From the NCBI RefSeq assembly GCF_900215355.1, contig NZ_OBEA01000009.1:62001-126000 (forward strand): a stretch of DNA of 64,000 nucleotides, read 5' to 3'. Position 1 is the stretch's first letter, and the number at the start of each line of letters is the position of its first letter. The notes beneath the pieces were generated by a model, which was not told the DNA's origin, did not search any database, and was given only the letters and a program-made list of their open reading frames with translations. Of this stretch, positions 17,448 to 24,652 are shown one piece after another. The DNA is from Pseudooceanicola antarcticus (GTDB lineage: Bacteria > Pseudomonadota > Alphaproteobacteria > Rhodobacterales > Rhodobacteraceae). Both the position numbers and the translations under genes were made by a program.

Positions 17448-19085
17448 TCACCGCGAAGGCGCATCGGAATGCCGCAGTAGCTCAGTGGTAGAGCGCACCC
17501 TTGGTAAGGGTGAGGTCGGGAGTTCAATCCTCCCCTGCGGCACCATCTCTTCTTTTTGGTTGTTGAAACCAGCTAACACCTTGAACGGAAAGGTGGTTTC
17601 TGTAGTTCGATAACCGTTTTCCCGGCTATAACGAAGTGGCTCGGAAAATGCCAATCTCAGCACAGTGCGTTTCACGGCAAGAGAACCATTTTCGTATATT
17701 TCCCAAGGCCTTGACAGGAACACAAGCGAGAGTTCGATAAACTCTTCCAACCTCCCCTTGGCCGGGATGTGGTTTTCGATCCTTTCAGCAAGCACAATCT
17801 TGTCGCGTTCCAGCCGCTCGATCCGTTTTTCATAGGCAGTGATCACAGACGGGTTTGTCGCTTCTACAATCCGATCCAGCACACCTTCGATCTGAGTCTC
17901 GACCTCTTTGAGCTGTTTAACCATTGCCTGCTTGGCGACGTGCGCTTCCGCCAAATGCATATCCCAAGCGTCGATGAACATCTGCTTTGCGAGCGCGAAG
18001 AAGCGCTTGGACGGTTGCATGTTTTTCAAAATGTCTGAGAAGCCGTCTTCGATCCGTGCACGCGGGACCGATTTGCGCTTTGACTCGCACCCCCTCGTGT
18101 CACACAGGTAATAGGCGTAACGTTTGCGGCAGCCTTTGCTCCAGGCAGCCGTCATTGGCTTGCCGCAGTCATCACAACAGACGAAGCCACGCAGCGGAAA
18201 ATCGACACTGATGTCCTTTCGCGCCGCTGGGCGCGCTCCGGCGTCGAGGTTCTTCTGGATGCGGGTGAAGGTGTCGAAGCTGATGAGTGGCTCATGATGC
18301 CCCTTGCGGAGGCTCACATTCCAGTTGGGCACTTCGATAAAGCCCGCATAGAGCGATTGTTTGAGCATCTTCGTGACCTTCCAGGCCCGTACCTCGCCAT
18401 TGGGCAGGTCTTTGGGGAAATCCGGCTTGCTTTCGAGAAAACGCTTCACCTCCGCCTGGGAGCGGAAACGGCCTATCGCATAACTTTCAAGCGCCTCCCT
18501 GACGATGGAGGCTAAGGGTTCGTCGTAAACCATCAACTTGCCATGAACGCGGTCAGACGCGTAGCGGTATCCAATCGGCGCATGGAAAACCCAATAGCCT
18601 TTCTCGACGCGGGCTTTCATCTTCTGGATCACTTGGCGGCGATTTTGTTCGCGCTCAAGTTCGCCCTGGGCTGCAATGATCGTCTCGATGAACTTGCCTT
18701 CCGGCGTATCGTCATCAAGTTTGAAGTTCAGGCATTCAATCCGTGCGCCACGCGCCTGAAATTCCCGGCGCAGCTTGATGTGAAACTCGGTGTCGCGCGC
18801 AAATCGTTTGAGATCATCGAAAACCACGATGTATTTTTCGCCCGGCTGGGCATCGAGGAAGCTGAGCAGCGCCACCATGCCGGGGCGGTTCATGAAATCA
18901 CCACCGCCGGATGCATCATCTGGAAACACTCCGACGACCTGGTAGCCCTTTGAATCGGCATATTGACGACACCGATGCTCTTGGCTTTCGAGCCCGCCAC
19001 CCTCCGTCTTTTGTCGCGTGGACGATACGCGGCAGTAGATCAGCGCCTTGGGCACAGTCTCACTTTGTATTTTAGCTTCTCCCAT
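17448..19085 (-). CDS. Large serine recombinase (integrase/excisionase of the island)
   Basis: 545 residues as read in the integrated state. Residues 1-160 are the resolvase catalytic domain: ALIYCRVSSTRQ with the nucleophilic serine, VFDDLKRFARDTEFH and EREQNRRQVIQKMKARVEKG. A recombinase domain (GYWVFHAPIGYRY, GEVRAWKVTKML), a zinc-beta-ribbon (GFVCCDDCGKPMTAAWSKGCRKRYAYYLCDTRGC, given here only as landmarks CCDDCG and CDTRGC) and a coiled coil follow. The last 30 residues (from VPQGRIELPTSP) are antisense to tRNA-Thr and chromosomal flank, so they are not native. Across the circle junction the same frame continues LLERENLNSLFEVLEE and stops 38 codons later inside mobC. It follows two small coupled ORFs. 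Confidence 0.93.
   Translation of the reverse strand: MGEAKIQSETVPKALIYCRVSSTRQKTEGGGLESQEHRCRQYADSKGYQVVGVFPDDASGGGDFMNRPGMVALLSFLDAQPGEKYIVVFDDLKRFARDTEFHIKLRREFQARGARIECLNFKLDDDTPEGKFIETIIAAQGELEREQNRRQVIQKMKARVEKGYWVFHAPIGYRYASDRVHGKLMVYDEPLASIVREALESYAIGRFRSQAEVKRFLESKPDFPKDLPNGEVRAWKVTKMLKQSLYAGFIEVPNWNVSLRKGHHEPLISFDTFTRIQKNLDAGARPAARKDISVDFPLRGFVCCDDCGKPMTAAWSKGCRKRYAYYLCDTRGCESKRKSVPRARIEDGFSDILKNMQPSKRFFALAKQMFIDAWDMHLAEAHVAKQAMVKQLKEVETQIEGVLDRIVEATNPSVITAYEKRIERLERDKIVLAERIENHIPAKGRLEEFIELSLVFLSRPWEIYENGSLAVKRTVLRLAFSEPLRYSRENGYRTTETTFPFKVLAGFNNQKEEMVPQGRIELPTSPLPRVRSTTELLRHSDAPSR
17471..17545 (+). tRNA. tRNA-Thr (anticodon GGT), CCA encoded; integration site of the island
   Basis: The sequence GCCGCAGTAGCTCAGTGGTA opens a complete cloverleaf. 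The acceptor GCCGCAG pairs with CTGCGGC, the anticodon loop is CTTGGTAAG (anticodon GGT, threonine), the T-loop is TTCAATC, and ACCA ends at 17545. The last six bases plus four more (GCACCATCTC) are repeated at 46011, so the island left the tRNA intact. The C-terminal codons of the adjacent serine recombinase are antisense to this whole gene. Confidence 0.97.
17540..17549 (+). repeat. Left attachment repeat (attL core)
   Basis: GCACCATCTC spans the last six bases of tRNA-Thr, including CCA, and four bases beyond. An identical copy in the same orientation is at 46011-46020. The bases on either side differ between the copies. For a serine recombinase the actual crossover would be a short dinucleotide inside this identity. 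Confidence 0.8.
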
Positions 19086-19109
19086 GAATCTTCCTTCCTC
19101 GCGTTGGGC

Positions 19110-19421
19110 CTAATCGACTTCCGGCGCGCTGTTGAATGTTTCTGCAATCTTTGATTTCTCTGAGTATACCCGTCCCAACTTGCCAAGTGGCCCTGGATCA
19201 GAATTTTCTTGATTCTGCCCACAGGCGAGTTGCGCTGGATGGATATCGAAGCCGAGTTTAACAAAACCGACCATGACTTCCCACATGTCTTGCAGGTAGG
19301 CTTCCTTTTGAGCCTGTGACATATCGGTTCCGTCCAGGAAGGATTGATAGCGCTCGACATCGACGGTGATTGTGGGCCGCGCCGCGCCATTGAATCTATT
19401 GCAGGTCCTGTCCTCACTCAT
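19110..19421 (-). CDS. Conserved 103-residue protein upstream of the recombinase
   Basis: An open frame of 103 residues with VDVERYQSFLDGTDMSQAQK and YLQDMWEVMVGFVKLGFDIH, then AQLACGQ. I recognise the LDGT-x-QK-x-LQ-W-x-FV-x-LGF-x-H-x-CG pattern as typical of small proteins preceding serine recombinases in alphaproteobacterial islands, but no function is known. Its ATG overlaps the stop of the preceding ORF (ATGAGTGA) and it ends 25 bp before the recombinase, so it is part of the same transcript. A recombination directionality or accessory role is a guess. Confidence 0.75.
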   Translation of the reverse strand: MSEDRTCNRFNGAARPTITVDVERYQSFLDGTDMSQAQKEAYLQDMWEVMVGFVKLGFDIHPAQLACGQNQENSDPGPLGKLGRVYSEKSKIAETFNSAPEVD

Positions 19422-19545
19422 CGCCTCTGCCTTTCCGGTTAGGGAGTTCCAATCCTCTCTCCAGGTATCTGGAAACGGTCGGCGCAGTGGGCGGTTTGGT
19501 GGCGGAACTTGACATAACTATGCGTGTATTTGGCTCCCCATTCAT
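19414..19545 (-). CDS. Small ORF heading the recombinase operon
   Basis: A 43-residue reading from ATG 19545 (MNGEPNTRIVMSSS, then TVSRYLERGLELPNRKGRGDE). The frame stays open to a TTG at 19599, and an internal ATG at 19515 is also possible; no start has a convincing ribosome site. Its stop overlaps the ATG of the 103-residue ORF by four-base geometry, the best argument that it is translated. A small basic protein of this kind would fit a directionality factor or regulator; this is inference only. Confidence 0.5.
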   Translation of the reverse strand: MNGEPNTRIVMSSSATKPPTAPTVSRYLERGLELPNRKGRGDE

Positions 19546-19603
19546 ATACCCATGATAGCATTCCACTTTGGGATCATGCAAAAAGTACTGCCTCAACAAG
19601 GGC

Positions 19604-19640
19604 TTAGGATAGGACCTATTCTAAAGTATAACAGATACTT
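19604..19640. promoter_or_regulatory. Two adjacent dyads in the divergent control region of the recombinase operon
   Basis: The first dyad has arms TTAGGATAGG (19604-19613) and CCTATTCTAA (19615-19624) around one central base, with one mismatch. The second is AAGTAT (19624-19629), five bases, ATACTT (19635-19640), perfect. They lie between the minus-strand recombinase operon and the plus-strand three-repeat protein gene, the expected place for a repressor controlling both directions. Confidence 0.55.
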
Positions 19641-19654
19641 AGTCGGGGCGGGTA

Positions 19655-20554
19655 ATGTATGTAAGTGCTGATGATTTTGCCAAAAATTCCTGTGTCATCC
19701 CGGCATACCTTGCTCAGCTCAAAAGGTCCGAAATTCATACCCATCTCAGGCCTAGCAAAATTTTCGTTTCTTTCTCAAACAAGTACAGGCACACTATTTT
19801 AGTCATGCCTACTGAATTCGATGAACAAGAAGATAATAACAACAAGCGAGTTTCGGAAAAAATCATCCTGACGGATGAAATACGAGAGCGGCTTCTTTCC
19901 TATAAGGAAAAATCGGGTAAAGGACCCGGTGCCTTGCTACGTGGTACGGCTAAGGATCGCCCAAAGGGGCTTACCAGCATCATGATTTCAACGTGGCTGA
20001 ACGGTACGCGAAGCAGTGCGAAGAAACGCCATCTGGATTATGTGATCGCAAGGTGGGAGAAGGTCATCGAGTCCGGGCATGTCATGATCGACGTTTCCGA
20101 TGAAATGCTTCAGGAATTGCGCCACCAAAATAAGCGAACCGGCGTTTCGCCGATAAAGCTCATGAGAATGACGGCGGATGTTCCGCCGGGCTTGACATCC
20201 AACCTGATCTTCACATGGCTTTCGGACTCAATAAATACGCAAAAGGCACACAAACACCACCTTGATTTTGTCTTGGCGGCATGGAGCAGCCTGCCTGACA
20301 GCAACTCTGAGAAATACGCAAGATCATCCGATGCCACCAAGATTGCAATAACGCCGGAAATCCAGCAGGAAATCCGCAGGCTTATCAGTGAGACGAATGT
20401 CACTGCTTCGCGCCTGTTGCACGAAGCTCCCGCTGTTCCAAAAGGGCTGACCGCCAGTGTAATCAATGATTGGCTTCGCGGTGACATAGAAATCGCGTAT
20501 AAACGCCATCTCGAATACACTATAAATCGCTGGAAGCGGTGGAATAATACTTAA
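19655..20554 (+). CDS. Protein with three tandem helix-rich repeats (possible DNA-binding regulator)
   Basis: 299 residues from ATG 19655; an alternative ATG at 19805 removes a non-repeat leader. Three consecutive repeats of about 70 residues are visible. Each starts with an I-x-L/V-T/S-D/P-E-I/M helix, continues with a segment like PKGLTSIMISTWLNG, PPGLTSNLIFTWLSD or PKGLTASVINDWLRG, and ends with KRHLDYVIARW, KHHLDFVLAAW or KRHLEYTINRW. The GLT-x-x-x-I-x-x-W-L block looks like a recognition helix followed by a wing. It is divergent from the recombinase operon across two dyads, so I infer a regulator. AT-rich codon use differs from the host. Confidence 0.6.
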   Translation: MYVSADDFAKNSCVIPAYLAQLKRSEIHTHLRPSKIFVSFSNKYRHTILVMPTEFDEQEDNNNKRVSEKIILTDEIRERLLSYKEKSGKGPGALLRGTAKDRPKGLTSIMISTWLNGTRSSAKKRHLDYVIARWEKVIESGHVMIDVSDEMLQELRHQNKRTGVSPIKLMRMTADVPPGLTSNLIFTWLSDSINTQKAHKHHLDFVLAAWSSLPDSNSEKYARSSDATKIAITPEIQQEIRRLISETNVTASRLLHEAPAVPKGLTASVINDWLRGDIEIAYKRHLEYTINRWKRWNNT

Positions 20555-20699
20555 CTATAAATGCATTTATTGATTGAAGATGTAAATATACAGCTTTTAA
20601 TTTTCCATAATAACAATTTATTAACCATATAACACTATTATATTATGTAAATAACTAGTGTGTTGCAAAGCACAAGTTACTCCACAAAGGGGAAATAGT

Positions 20700-21815
20700 G
20701 TGAGTTTGGGATATAAAGAGTCATTTAATGAAAGCGCCGCGCTTTCACAGCCGCATGAAGCGGCGAAAAGGTTTGTGGAGGGGCAGCTTGATGCCGAGAA
20801 CCGCCAAGACATGAATGGCGCTGACCCTGATGGCGGGTTAAACGGAAGAATGCGCACGGCTGCATCGAATGCACGCCTTGCCAACGGCAATACTGAAAGC
20901 GAAAAGAAGAAACGCGAACGGACCGCAGCATTGATGCGATCTGTCGCCGCCATTGAAGCGCAGTTGGCAAAACTGTATGAGCGCCGCGATCAGTTGATGA
21001 GCGAAATTGATCAGTTAGAGCAAGAGATCGAAAAACTGGATCAAGAACTTGATCATTTAGATGATGCGATTGCGAGATTGGAAAAGGGCGAAGAACTTGG
21101 GCTGGACGAAAACGGAGCACTAAAAGATAAGCAACTGGAGACTGCGCTACAGGAGTATGAGCGCAGAACAGGTAAAAAGGTTGATCGCTCTGACTCTGAT
21201 GCGCTGTTACAGGCATTGCGAGATATTGAAGCCAATAAATCAAACGACAGAGACGCCAAGCAAGCTGAATTGGACGGGAAACGCGCTGATCTGGACGATG
21301 TCCGTAGAGAGATTGATGGTCTGGAGGCTCAGCTCGAAGCTGTGCAAGGCAATCAAAATCAACTGTCGGGTGCTGAAGAGCAATCGCACGCCTATGATTT
21401 AGGGGGCAATCAATGGGGCGCGCGACAGCATGAAGCAGAAATTGTTAATCAAATCGCTGAGCTTGGCGATACGGGCGCTGAATCTGCTGAGGTGAGCCAA
21501 CGCTCAAACGAGTATCGGGACGAGGACGTTATTCCAGACCACATGGATATTGAAGAGTTTCAAAGCAAAAGAGAAAATCTGCAAAATTACCCAGATTCGT
21601 TAAGAGCAGACATGGAGCTGGCGCTTATACAACAGTATCCGGAAGTTGCTGAGTTTGTTGCCAAGATGGAGCCAGAAGTTGCTGAGTTAATTGAGTTGGC
21701 CAATGCGGAAGCTGAACCCCCTGCAACAGTTGCCGAAGCGAGCCCGAATGAAGAAGTGCCCACACAAACGGCATCCGCCGATGGTGGTTGGTCTATTTCC
21801 GGCGGCATGGGGTAA
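20700..21815 (+). CDS. Coiled-coil protein of unknown function
   Basis: 371 residues from GTG 20700, chosen because AAAGGGG lies just upstream; a frame 42 bp longer exists without a ribosome site. Residues from about 75 to 230 form long heptad-rich helices (QLAKLYERRDQLMSEIDQLE, QEIEKLDQELDHLDDAIARL, a second coil around DDVRREIDGLEAQLEAVQ). The C-terminal third is acidic and ends GWSISGGMG. There is no signal peptide. The gene is AT-rich and has no recognised family; it could be structural or a partitioning/mobilization accessory. It converges with a secreted-protein gene. Confidence 0.6.
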   Translation: MSLGYKESFNESAALSQPHEAAKRFVEGQLDAENRQDMNGADPDGGLNGRMRTAASNARLANGNTESEKKKRERTAALMRSVAAIEAQLAKLYERRDQLMSEIDQLEQEIEKLDQELDHLDDAIARLEKGEELGLDENGALKDKQLETALQEYERRTGKKVDRSDSDALLQALRDIEANKSNDRDAKQAELDGKRADLDDVRREIDGLEAQLEAVQGNQNQLSGAEEQSHAYDLGGNQWGARQHEAEIVNQIAELGDTGAESAEVSQRSNEYRDEDVIPDHMDIEEFQSKRENLQNYPDSLRADMELALIQQYPEVAEFVAKMEPEVAELIELANAEAEPPATVAEASPNEEVPTQTASADGGWSISGGMG

Positions 21816-21823
21816 GCGCGCTG

Positions 21824-22333
21824 TTAATTTGCATCAGCGGTTAACGCTGCCAATGTCGGATGATCCTCATCATCGTGGTCAATAACGGCGGCTTGCGCGC
21901 GTTTATTGTCAAAATACTGTTGAATAGGAGCGGCAAATGGCATTCGATTCATCACTTGCTGATCGGTTGGCGGCCACTGCATTTTTGCCCCATCAACATA
22001 AAACTCGGCCAACCCGTCAGGGCCGCCCGGTACCGCGAAGGTTGGAATTCCATTATCCGTCATTACTGCCGCCGTTATTCCGGCATTGGAGATTCCTCGG
22101 CCAAAATGAATGACTACACTGTCACGTGACAGAATGCCCAATAGAACCTTATCGTCTACCGGACCTTTAAAGCCCGGCGTGGCGCATTGATATTCACCGA
22201 CATCTTCGCAAATCAGCTGTTCTTGGGTTTGTGCCACGGGCTGTGTATCCTGCGCGTAGGCGGCAGGGGTAACCGTCATCATGGTTGCCAGTGCGGCGGC
22301 ACCAAAGCCTATTTTCAATTTTTCTAAAGCCAT
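21824..22333 (-). CDS. Secreted/periplasmic protein of unknown function
   Basis: 169 residues from the ATG at 22333, which follows GAGG six bases upstream. The N-terminus MALEKLKIGFGAAALATMMT then VTPAAYAQ is a clear Sec signal peptide cleaved after AYA. The mature part has two cysteines (LICEDVGEYQCATPGF) and no membrane segment. A much longer upstream frame exists but is low-complexity (Asn/Ile-rich) and lacks a ribosome site. I do not recognise the family. It is convergent with the coiled-coil gene, the stops being nine bases apart. Confidence 0.65.
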   Translation of the reverse strand: MALEKLKIGFGAAALATMMTVTPAAYAQDTQPVAQTQEQLICEDVGEYQCATPGFKGPVDDKVLLGILSRDSVVIHFGRGISNAGITAAVMTDNGIPTFAVPGGPDGLAEFYVDGAKMQWPPTDQQVMNRMPFAAPIQQYFDNKRAQAAVIDHDDEDHPTLAALTADAN

Positions 22334-22743
22334 TTTGAGCCTCATCATGTGTTTGTTGGAGCGCATTGCGCTTTGACGTGCCCATTTCTGAAACACGCCT
22401 TGCCCGGATTTCACGGGCCACACCACATCTGAGTACCTGTCTATTAATATCGATTTTTCGATATTCTTATTATTATTGATCAAACGAATAGCATTATTTG
22501 CAATATTTGTCAATAAATCGTGATTTAGGCTATTATTGCTTGACTTTATTTTGGAACAATATTGAGAATTCTGTTTCACGTCGCTTACACCCTTGAATTA
22601 TCACCGCTTTCGATGGGTTGCGCCTCTGGCATACGTGCGCTCTTAATGTTGGAACGGTAGCAGAATCCACGACAAACACAAGTAAAAACCATAATTCTCA
22701 ATTCTGTTCGCGTTGCTGAGTAACACTTTTGGAGGAATCATCC
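22334..22743. promoter_or_regulatory. AT-rich divergent region with paired repeats
   Basis: About 410 bases without a credible gene, the most AT-rich part of the island. ATTGAGAATT at 22561-22570 is matched in inverse by AATTCTCAAT at 22693-22702. AATTCTGTT followed by CACGTCGCT or CGCGTTGCT forms an imperfect direct repeat at 22567 and 22700. The region should hold promoters for the secreted-protein gene and the tyrosine recombinase. The repeats could be recombinase or repressor sites. Confidence 0.45.
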
Positions 22744-23367
22744 ATGTCACAAACCTCATCGCCCTTTCAGGGCATGTCCCTTTATAGTCAGCTCGGTGAG
22801 CGTAAGTATCTCACCAGCAGCGAGCGCAAGAAGTTCCTCGCCGCGCTGTGCGTGATCAAAAACCCCGCTGAGCGAACCTTCTGTGAGATGATCCACTGGA
22901 CCGGATGTCGGCCTAGTGAGGCGCTGGCACTGACCGCCATCAATATCGACCTTGATGAGAGCATGGTGATCATCCGCAGCCTTAAAAAGCGTGGTCGCCT
23001 CAAGGGTAAGCATTTCCGGCCTGTGCCTGTCCCATCGGAGTTTGCGCGAAGGCTCGACACGGTTCACGGGATAAGAGATGCGCAGGCATCTGCACGTGGC
23101 GGTGATGCATTGCCGCTCTGGCCATTTGGGCGCACGAAGGGCTGGCGTCTTGTGCGCTCGGTCATGGATGCGGCAGGGCTGAGCGGGGTCAAAAGCAATG
23201 CACGCGGGCTCCGTCATGCGCTTGGCGTTCATGCCGCTGTTATGCATGTGCCGGAAACCCGGCTGCAAACATGGCTGGGACATGCCAGCCTTGAGACGAC
23301 TTCCATCTACGTAGCCGCCTCTGGCCCTGAAGATCGCGCCATAGCGGCCCGTATGTGGGGGGTGTAA
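22744..23367 (+). CDS. Minimal tyrosine recombinase (catalytic domain only)
   Basis: 207 residues from ATG 22744, preceded by GGAGGA. Motifs in order: the first arginine in TGCRPSEALAL, the beta-hairpin lysine in LKKRGRLKGKHF, RGLRHALGVHA as box II, GHASLETTSIY with the histidine and nucleophilic tyrosine. The usual first histidine of the HxxR motif is arginine here (ARGLR). The N-terminal core-binding domain is almost absent, so it is shorter than XerC/D. It overlaps the following Cro/CI-type gene as TAATG. Resolution of multimers or cassette movement is plausible; it is not next to either island end. Confidence 0.85.
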   Translation: MSQTSSPFQGMSLYSQLGERKYLTSSERKKFLAALCVIKNPAERTFCEMIHWTGCRPSEALALTAINIDLDESMVIIRSLKKRGRLKGKHFRPVPVPSEFARRLDTVHGIRDAQASARGGDALPLWPFGRTKGWRLVRSVMDAAGLSGVKSNARGLRHALGVHAAVMHVPETRLQTWLGHASLETTSIYVAASGPEDRAIAARMWGV

Positions 23368-23597
23368 TGCCGAGAATTCCCATCACTAAAATCGACAGGA
23401 TGATCGGCAGGCGCATCCGGCAAAGACGAACGGAGCTGGGCTTGACCCAGCCGGACCTTGCCGAGGTGCTGAATGTCAGTTGTGCGCAGGTGCAGAAATA
23501 CGAAAACGGCTCCAACAAGATCGCAGCCTCAACCATGTCTCAGCTGGCCGGGCATTTAGAGGTCTCGGTGGGTTATTTTTTTGAAGACGGTACGTAG
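23367..23597 (+). CDS. Cro/CI-type helix-turn-helix regulator
   Basis: 76 residues, MPRIPITKIDRMIGRRIRQR, then RTELGLTQPDLAEVLNVSCA and QVQKYENGSNKI: a complete XRE helix-turn-helix with almost nothing else. The ATG shares bases with the recombinase stop (TAATG), so the two are co-expressed. It may repress its own operon. Length is typical for single-domain XRE proteins. Confidence 0.88.
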   Translation: MPRIPITKIDRMIGRRIRQRRTELGLTQPDLAEVLNVSCAQVQKYENGSNKIAASTMSQLAGHLEVSVGYFFEDGT

Positions 23598-23623
23598 CGG
23601 AAATTTTCTTCGTTTGGGGGCGC

Positions 23624-24088
23624 TCAATTCTCCCTTGTTGGCCCTTTACGCTCATAGCTTTGGCCAAAGGCACGCTTTGCCGCCTGGGTGGGTGCGTCAC
23701 GTTCACGGATGGCTTCGCGCAGGGCGTTCAACTGATCCGTTTCGTCTTTATAGATTGCATCAATTCGCGCGTCATGATCCCGATGCACGCGGGCATCGGC
23801 CATTTTGTCGAGTGCTGTCGTATCCGATACATGCGGCATACCGGGCGGTGACGGATGCTCAAGCCTGTAACCTGTCCTTTCTCGGAGGACGGCCTGACGC
23901 GCTTCATTCATGCGCTCATCGTATTCGCGGGCGAATGCCTGGTTTTCAGCTTGGATGCGCGCATGGGTTTCTTTCCGGATTTTGCCATACCGCTCAAAAT
24001 CCTCCGCAGTACGCAAGCGCTTTGTCATGTCTTGATGGGTGGCGGCTCTGAATAGCTCGCGAACCGTTCTATCTTTCTCAAAAGACAC
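23624..24088 (-). CDS. Charged hypothetical protein
   Basis: 154 residues from a GTG at 24088 preceded by AGGAAA. The protein is helical and highly charged (KRLRTAEDFERYGKIRKETH, then REYDERMNEARQAVLRERTG) with no signal peptide or membrane segment. It ends 27 bp from the convergent XRE gene. No family recognised; likely a coiled-coil or nucleic-acid-binding accessory protein of the island. Confidence 0.55.
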   Translation of the reverse strand: MSFEKDRTVRELFRAATHQDMTKRLRTAEDFERYGKIRKETHARIQAENQAFAREYDERMNEARQAVLRERTGYRLEHPSPPGMPHVSDTTALDKMADARVHRDHDARIDAIYKDETDQLNALREAIRERDAPTQAAKRAFGQSYERKGPTREN

Positions 24089-24140
24089 GATTTTTCCTCA
24101 AAGTTTGCTTTCGGGATATCAAGTTTGATAGGCTGATATC

Positions 24141-24410
24141 ATGGTTGTTTTCGATGACATTCAGGATGTGCGGGACTGGCTCGAACCGTTGAGCTATGAA
24201 GAACTATTTGAGGCAACTGAGCCGTTCGGTGGCTTCGACAAAAAGACCCGCAAACACTATGACCGCATCATTGCAAAGGGTGAGGTGGACCCCGAATTGG
24301 TGTTGTATTGCCTCAAGCAATCCGTGCAGCAAATTCTGACTGACATGTTTGGGCTGCGTGAGCGGGTGTACGCGCCCCCGCCCGAAAAACGCAGCATTCA
24401 CGTTCACTGA
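24141..24410 (+). CDS. Small hypothetical protein
   Basis: 89 residues, MVVFDDIQDVRDWLEPLSYE and so on, acidic N-terminal half and a tail ending PPPEKRSIHVH. No clear ribosome site and no known family. It overlaps the 3' end of the convergent membrane-protein gene by seven bases. The codon pattern and lack of a better frame support it moderately. Confidence 0.5.
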   Translation: MVVFDDIQDVRDWLEPLSYEELFEATEPFGGFDKKTRKHYDRIIAKGEVDPELVLYCLKQSVQQILTDMFGLRERVYAPPPEKRSIHVH

Positions 24411-24652
24411 TTTTCTTCCGGTTTGAACAACCGTATCCAGAGACACCGACCCTGTTGGGCGGAAGTGACATGCTTTCCGGTCCAGCCGATATAGGTGCAG
24501 TTGATGTAGTAGCGCTTGGCGGTTACGCCGTAGCCATTACCGCTGCTGTGGAAGGTGTAAGACCAGACGACATGGGGCGTTCCCCAATATGTGACGGCAC
24601 CCCAAAACCCAAGCGGCGCGATCATCCAGAGAAAGAGCGCGGCGATCTTCAT
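24404..24652 (-). CDS. Small membrane/secreted protein downstream of the coupling ATPase
   Basis: 82 residues; the N-terminus MKIAALFLWMIAPLGFWGAV is a single hydrophobic segment or uncleaved signal, followed by an aromatic-rich region with two cysteines (NCTYIGW and GRCLW). The ATG overlaps the coupling-protein stop (ATGA) and has GGAGG upstream, so it is the last gene of the mobilization operon. Function unknown. Confidence 0.65.
   Translation of the reverse strand: MKIAALFLWMIAPLGFWGAVTYWGTPHVVWSYTFHSSGNGYGVTAKRYYINCTYIGWTGKHVTSAQQGRCLWIRLFKPEENQ

Noticed and set aside
20621-20953. Minus-strand frame opposite the start of the coiled-coil gene
   Set aside because: Cys/Ser/Phe-rich and antisense to a frame with a good ribosome site and heptad pattern.
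22334-22579. N-terminal extension of the secreted protein
   Set aside because: Asn/Ile-rich low-complexity extension without a ribosome site; the ATG at 22333 has GAGG and gives a normal signal peptide.
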